Shown: one piece after another, positions 59,371 to 64,000 of the stretch
How the letters are laid out: every line of letters starts with the position of its first letter
How positions within the stretch are numbered: position 1 is the first letter of the stretch
Assembly: GCA_910591455.2 (NCBI GenBank)
Contig: OU342822.1
Coordinates: forward strand, 19,995,763 to 20,059,762
Length of the DNA: 64,000 nt
Direction of reading: 5' to 3'
From: Pholis gunnellus
Lineage: Eukaryota; Chordata; Actinopteri; Perciformes; Pholidae
Translations under genes and position numbers: made by a program
Notes under the pieces: generated by a model
The model's input: only the letters and a program-made list of their open reading frames with translations
What the model was told of the DNA's origin: nothing
The model's database searches: none

Positions 59371-60675
59371 GTAAGAGGGGCTTCAACTAAAAGTTTAAAT
59401 ATGAGAAGTTTAAATGAAATGAGGAAACCTGAGCTGGTTGACGGAAAATAACGCGAAATGAGAATAAAGTGATATTTTACTGTTTATTTTAGGGCACCTT
59501 CATTTCTACTATTATCTCCATTTATTAAGACATCAAACCTTCTCACAATTAAATTAAGTCACTTTAAAACACTTAAATATTAAAGTTTAATAGTTAAAGG
59601 GTCTAGATTAAATAACGTAACAGCATTTTGAATCATCATAAAGTGACCACAAAGAGTTAATAGTCCTCAATAATTACTTTAAATGTCTGAACTCTCATAA
59701 TAAACATTCATATAATAATAATTAGCCCTTACTTTTACTTTAACGGATTTATAAAAGAAAAATAAACAGTAAGCTTATAGAATTTAAAGCAAGATGTTTT
59801 GCCGTTTCCACTTATTGAATATTTTTTATTTCTTATTTTAATTTTTTTTTTTAACAAAACATTATTCATCAAGGCCGTAATGTTCGCCGAGTTAAATCTA
59901 TAAATGTACTTAATTATTTAACATAATTAATCAGAGACTTAGTTTTATTTGTTTGTTTTTATCCAAACGATGATTTCTCCGCTAAGTTTCCAGATTCATG
60001 GGCCCGTCCTCCGGGATGAACATGTCCGGGATGGTGGGCAGCTTGGCCGGGATGGACTCCGCCAAGTCCATGGTGACGATGCACGCAGCGCCGCGGAGGA
60101 AGCGGCGCGTGCTCTTCTCGCAGGCGCAGGTGTACGAGCTGGAGCGGCGCTTCAAGCAGCAGAAGTACCTTTCGGCCCCGGAGAGGGAGCACCTGGCCGG
60201 GCTGATCCACCTCAGCCCGAACCAGGTGAAGATCTGGTTCCAGAACCACCGCTACAAGCTGAAGCGGCAGTCCAAGGACAAGCAGCCGCTGCAGCAAGAC
60301 GGAGGCAGCGGCGGAGGAGGAAGCGGTGGTGGAGGAGGAAGCCTGTGCGCGACGACCCACCACCGCTCCTCCTCCTCCGTGTCCCCGGTGCTCTCCAAGA
60401 ACGGCAAGGGCTGCCGGAACGACTCCAGTAGCTCCAACCAGACCGGGAACCGACAGAGCAGCTCGGGGGAGGTCATGGCGGTGACCCCGCAGCAGCAGCA
60501 GGTGAACCAGCAGCAGGTGAACCAGCTGTCGTCCACCGAGGAGCTGGACGATTTGTCCCCGAGTCCGCCGCTGGGACTGCACGGTCAGATCAACATGACG
60601 CAGACGGACGCGGCGCTAATCGAGTACACAAACAGCATGATCGGCTCCAATTTACTGTACGGGAGAACTTGGTAG
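58893..60675 (+). CDS. nkx2.4a: Nkx2.4 homeobox transcription factor, whole gene (two coding exons)
   Basis: Exons 58893-59370 and 59987-60675 join in phase 1 to 388 residues. The order is: MSFSPKHSTPFSVTDILSP (TN motif, residues 9-19), Gln- and His-rich linker with an 11-His run (65-75), Ser then Ala runs (79-96), CNGGIGN..LPSYQ and AWYGNPEPRYP (conserved in Nkx2.1/2.4), RFMGPSSGMN, an NK2 homeodomain (about 196-255, WFQN and Tyr54), a Gly/Ser linker, a Gln tract, ELDDLSPSPP and the terminal NLLYGRTW. Nkx2.4 rather than Nkx2.1 is indicated by LSPSPP.LHG and EY...IGSNLLYGRTW. Family role: ventral forebrain and thyroid regulator. The NK2-specific domain is eroded to SVSPVLSKNGKGC. The a suffix is inference. 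Confidence 0.9.
59987..60675 (+). CDS. nkx2.4a: nkx2.4 exon 2 (homeodomain)
   Basis: Phase demands the acceptor 'ttctccgctaag' (ending 59986) rather than the nearby 'tttccag' (ending 59992). The join gives PRYPT-F-SRFMGP, matching the family 'ISRFMGP'. The homeodomain has LSPNQVKIWFQNHRYKLKRQ, where the family norm is LTPTQ...KMKRQ. It ends LLYGRTW and stop. Candidate poly(A) signals lie at 61235-61240 and 61539-61544. Confidence 0.9.
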
Positions 60676-61760
60676 GGACACCGGGAGGACGGTACGGGAG
60701 CGGGCCTGTGGGGACCTCATTCTCGGGTTGGATTCTTTTATTTTTAGGAGAACCGGCTGGAGGACAAAAACAAGCACCACTATTTTGTATTTTCTTTCCC
60801 TGCGTAAAGTTCTGGTTCCTTTACGCACACAGGGACTCAAGAGACACTCGGTGGTTTTGAGCAACAAGGTGCAAACATAAAACTGTATATTAGATCCTGC
60901 TCGGAGTGTTAATAATGTATTTTCTTCTTCTTCAAAACGAAATATTTGTCTTTTTTTGTAAGCTGCTGCGTTTAAACCATGAAATCTGACTCGAGGGTCT
61001 TCAGGATGAGGCACGCGCACCGTGCTTCCCGTTCATCTACACCACTAATTAAATTATTGCAGGTTTCATATATATATATCTATAGATATATAAAGTCAAT
61101 ACAAAGTGAAGCAATAGAGGCGGGAACAATAATCTACATCGTTTCTCTGTTTGGAATTAAACGAACTGAGAAATATTTTCATTGGAGGTAAATCAGTAAA
61201 TATTCTTTTGTCACAACTTCTTTCCAGTATATTGAATAAATGATATTTTCATTTTGGACATTCCGATTCTTTTTTATTTTTGTGGACTTTTACAATGTTT
61301 TTAAAATGATATTTGGAGCAATAACAATAATTATTATTTAAATGAGGCGGAATATAAACCTGCAGGTAAAAGAAATCTTTATTCTATCGGGAGTTTTAAT
61401 AAAAATAAGTGACTTTAAAAGTGTTTTTGTTTAATTTAAAGACAATTAATGAATAGATGAGATCGTTCCTGTATAGAAATATAATCCCAACATCACTATT
61501 ATTCTTTTATTTCACATGTTTTTGAACACGTTGGAGAAAATAAAGGCATTGGGACTCTTTGTCCTCGACACACTTGTGTTTTACAAGTTTTACAGGTTCT
61601 GTCTTAAAAATCACAAGTTACACAATACATCGGTTTGTAGGTTCAATATTAAAGGAAAAGAAACACGAATTCAATTGTAAAAGAAGACAATAAAATGAAA
61701 GAAAAAATAAAGACATGTCCGTCATAACCCCCCCCATGAAAGTCCAACATTACTTTGAGT
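60676..61760. other. Convergent 3' UTR interval of nkx2.4 and xrn2
   Basis: 1085 bases separate the two stop codons. Plus-strand AATAAA at 61235 and 61539 could serve nkx2.4. Minus-strand AATAAA at 61511-61506 and 61383-61378 could serve xrn2. No other gene is seen. Confidence 0.6.
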
Positions 61761-61823
61761 TTAATTCCAGTTGTATCTTCTGGATGGAGGAGGAGCCGGG
61801 TAACCTCGGCCAGAGCTGTAGCC
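61761..61823 (-). CDS. xrn2: xrn2 last exon
   Basis: 63 bp after acceptor 'gtgtgtttcag'. It encodes GYSSGRGYPAPPPSRRYNWN followed by TAA, matching the conserved C-terminus of vertebrate XRN2 ('..RKYPLPPPSGRYNWN'). Phase 0 agrees with the preceding exon. Xrn2 is the nuclear 5'-3' exoribonuclease acting in transcription termination and rRNA processing; the catalytic region lies beyond the window. Position next to nkx2.4 matches human synteny. Confidence 0.9.
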   Translation of the reverse strand, partial: GYSSGRGYPAPPPSRRYNWN

Positions 61824-63892
61824 CTGAAACACACACACATTATGAAGTTACACTTTAAATATAGTCACACAAATACATTATTATATTGAAAATATATAAA
61901 TGTGATTCAGTTCATTTCATTTATAGAGATTTGACAGTTTTTAAATAGTTTATTTCTCATTTTCTTTCAGGAATCGACACGTTTTCTTCACATGGATGAA
62001 AGATGTATAAATTAATAAATGTATCTTTTATTTAACCTCAACGGTTCCATAAAGATACATTCTCTACAGTCAGGGAGTCAAATCATTTAAACGACATCCA
62101 TCAAATCGAAAAACAAAAAACGTTTTATGTTGAAAAAATAGAAAAGACATTTGGAGTTCGTGTGTCAGGAGAGCAGGTTTCTGTTTTATACATTCAGGAT
62201 TTAACACTTTAATCACATTTAACTACAGATTTTAAAAAGTTTTATTTTGTCAATTGTTTAATTAGTTTTACATTTTCTGATGATGAAATAATCTGATTTA
62301 TGTTTTCTGTTAGTGCCCAAAGATTATATTTCGTGTGACGAGGAGAAATGTAAGAAATGTTGTGATCGGTCTAAAGTCTTTAGATTACAAATGAAGAAAA
62401 ACACGAAGATTGTGTTTATTAAATATCTTTTACACATTATTCTTTTTACACTGCATACGTGTGCATATATCATTAATAATCAACTTGTTATTACTTCATT
62501 AGATATTAAAGTTTATGAATATTTCTTTTTAGATTTGAGCTTTGACAACATTAAAGAAAAGTTGAGGACAAAACGAAGTTCAAACCTCTGACAGTGAATT
62601 CCATTTACCTCCATTGATTTTGGGAAGAAATGTCAGAAATATAGAAGAAATGGATAGAAATCACCGGTGTTTATTTAATGCGACGGATTAAAGTCACTGA
62701 TCGATGTTTATATTTATATTTCAAACACTGAACTTTCTCTTTGTCACTTTTTAAAAAAGTTTAAAGTTCGTTTTTTTCTCATTTCATTTAATTTAATGAA
62801 CTGATGACGTGCACTGAAACCTGTTTAAGCTGCTTTGTTTCAATGTTAAAACAGTTTCTTTAAAAAAAAGAAGCTGTCGACCAATCAGAAGACAGCGTCG
62901 ATTCAAAATGTTCTGTTTAAGGAGTTTCAGTGAATCTCATGAAGATTCTAAATTTTAAAAAAAAGGAAAAATATTAGTGAATAACGGAGCAGAAACAATT
63001 AGTCGATTGATTGTTAATCGTCAACAATTTGTAATATTTGGATTTGATGCTCTTCTGTTTCACATGATTATACTGTAAACTGAGTAGTTCTTGTCTTTTA
63101 TAAACTGTTAATTAATTGATTAAACTAAAAAAAATAATGGATGAATAAAATCAGTAGGCAAAAATATTCAGACTTCAAAAACTGTTTAAAACTAACTTTA
63201 CATCAACATCCTAATCAGCTGATGAAGAATCCAAAAAAAAAAACAGGATAAAAATGTAAGATTGCGAACAACAATTCCCGCTAACAAGTGACACGATCGT
63301 CTCAGGAGTTTCATTGGTTGGTTGGTTTAAAACTGGTTCAGCGTCATCGGCCAATCAGATGGTTCTGGCTCCATAAATCACAGCCTGAACTTCAAAACTT
63401 CATCTCTTTACAACTATTAAAGGTTTTAAGTTTACGCCACACGTTGAAGATGAAACTGTGACTCCGCCCCTCAGCACCATCAACCAATCTAGGCCTTTAG
63501 TTTACTTTCTTTTGTAGAGAAATAGGGACACGAAACAGCAAAATGTGCACAATAAAATAAATATATATAAAAAACAGCTTCATTATTTTTTATATTGAAT
63601 TATTATTGAATTGATAACATTTTAAATATTGCTGTAACAGTCGGAACCAGAAGAGCATCTGTTTTAGAGACGACAGTGAAGCAAAATGAAGTCGTTTTGA
63701 CTCGGGGGTGAAAAGTTTTTTGTATTTTAATAAAACAAAAAACTACGAAGAATTTAGTTCCATTACTGTTAAAAGCTTTTATTTGACATTTCCAGCGTTA
63801 AGCCGACTTACGTCTGCTTTAAAACGACTCGACGAGGCTACTTTAAAAACCCTCAGCTTGGTTTTAACAAGTTCTGGACGAGGCCTCCCTAC
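61824..63892 (-). other. xrn2 last intron
   Basis: About 2.07 kb of AT-rich intron between the two xrn2 exons. No transposon or further exon is recognised. CCAAT-like motifs occur at 63350 and 63480. Confidence 0.65.
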
Positions 63893-64000
63893 CTGGTGCT
63901 GTTGTCCCCGGTTGTCTCTGCGGTCGTCTTTACGATCTCGCCATTCGTCTCTGCGGTTATCGAACCGTTGCTGGTAGCCGCCCGTCGGCGCCGATGATGC
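63893..64000 (-). CDS. xrn2: xrn2 penultimate exon (partial, runs off the window)
   Basis: The minus strand encodes ..ASSAPTGGYQQRFDNRRDE, then WRDRKDDRRDNRGQQHQ, ending at donor 'caccag|gtaggg' in phase 0. The Gly/Arg/Asp/Gln-rich, disordered character matches the XRN2 C-terminal tail ('GGYPPRRDDRGGRQG'). Other xrn2 exons lie to the right of the window. Confidence 0.82.

Noticed and set aside
58631..60582. Several 94-247 codon frames over nkx2.4
   Set aside because: They overlap the recognised homeobox gene in other frames or the opposite strand.
58893..60675. Identification as nkx2.1
   Set aside because: LSPSPP.LHG and IGSNLLYGRTW match Nkx2.4, and synteny with xrn2 and nkx2.2 agrees.
59993..60675. 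nkx2.4 exon 2 starting after the 'tttccag' acceptor
   Set aside because: That acceptor breaks phase with the exon 1 donor; the upstream 'gctaag' restores SRFMGP.

Overview
This window is vertebrate, almost certainly teleost fish, nuclear DNA. It is intron-containing and AT-rich, it has many (TG/CA)n microsatellites, and its interspersed repeats are of fish types. It carries a conserved developmental block. From left to right the genes are pax1 (minus strand, 33839-40643), nkx2.2 (plus, 45133-46576), nkx2.4 (plus, 58893-60675) and the 3' end of xrn2 (minus, 61761 to beyond the right edge). The order and relative orientation match the PAX1 - NKX2-2 - NKX2-4 - XRN2 block of human chromosome 20. 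All three transcription factors are divergent from the usual vertebrate sequences, so I infer the more diverged fish duplicate of the block (pax1b / nkx2.2b / nkx2.4a). The a/b suffixes are inference.

Layout. Bases 1-33.8 kb hold no convincing gene. This is a repeat-rich desert beyond the pax1 3' end, with a hAT element with intact target-site duplications, a LINE 3' end, 21-, 45- and 51-bp tandem arrays, several MITE-like families, and a few unique, GC-balanced islands that look like conserved non-coding elements (CNEs). At 33.8-40.6 kb is pax1 in five exons, including a micro-exon that supplies only ATG+G. At 40.7-45.1 kb is the divergent pax1/nkx2.2 promoter interval. At 45.1-46.6 kb is nkx2.2 in two exons. 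At 46.6-57 kb is a decayed interval with minisatellites, very long (CA)n arrays, two LINE fragments and a CYP2-type cytochrome P450 pseudogene. A CpG-rich candidate promoter lies at about 57.1-57.4 kb. nkx2.4 follows in two coding exons, then xrn2 converges on it tail to tail.

How the genes relate. In vertebrates Pax1 acts in sclerotome, pharyngeal pouch and thymus, Nkx2.2 in floor plate-adjacent neural tube, pancreas and gut, and Nkx2.4 in ventral forebrain and thyroid. Xrn2 is a housekeeping nuclear 5'-3' exonuclease. Keeping the block together is usually attributed to shared regulation. The most notable sequence observations are: (1) the two homeoboxes share unusual substitutions and a 43-bp identical run, suggesting gene conversion; (2) Pax1 has lost the first half of its octapeptide; (3) Nkx2.4 has an eroded NK2-specific domain while Nkx2.2 keeps its own; (4) the same 13-bp NK2-type site lies upstream of both NK2 genes; and (5) a 24-copy 51-bp minisatellite, open on both strands, seems to have grown inside a transposon. 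I saw no clearly new multi-gene system.
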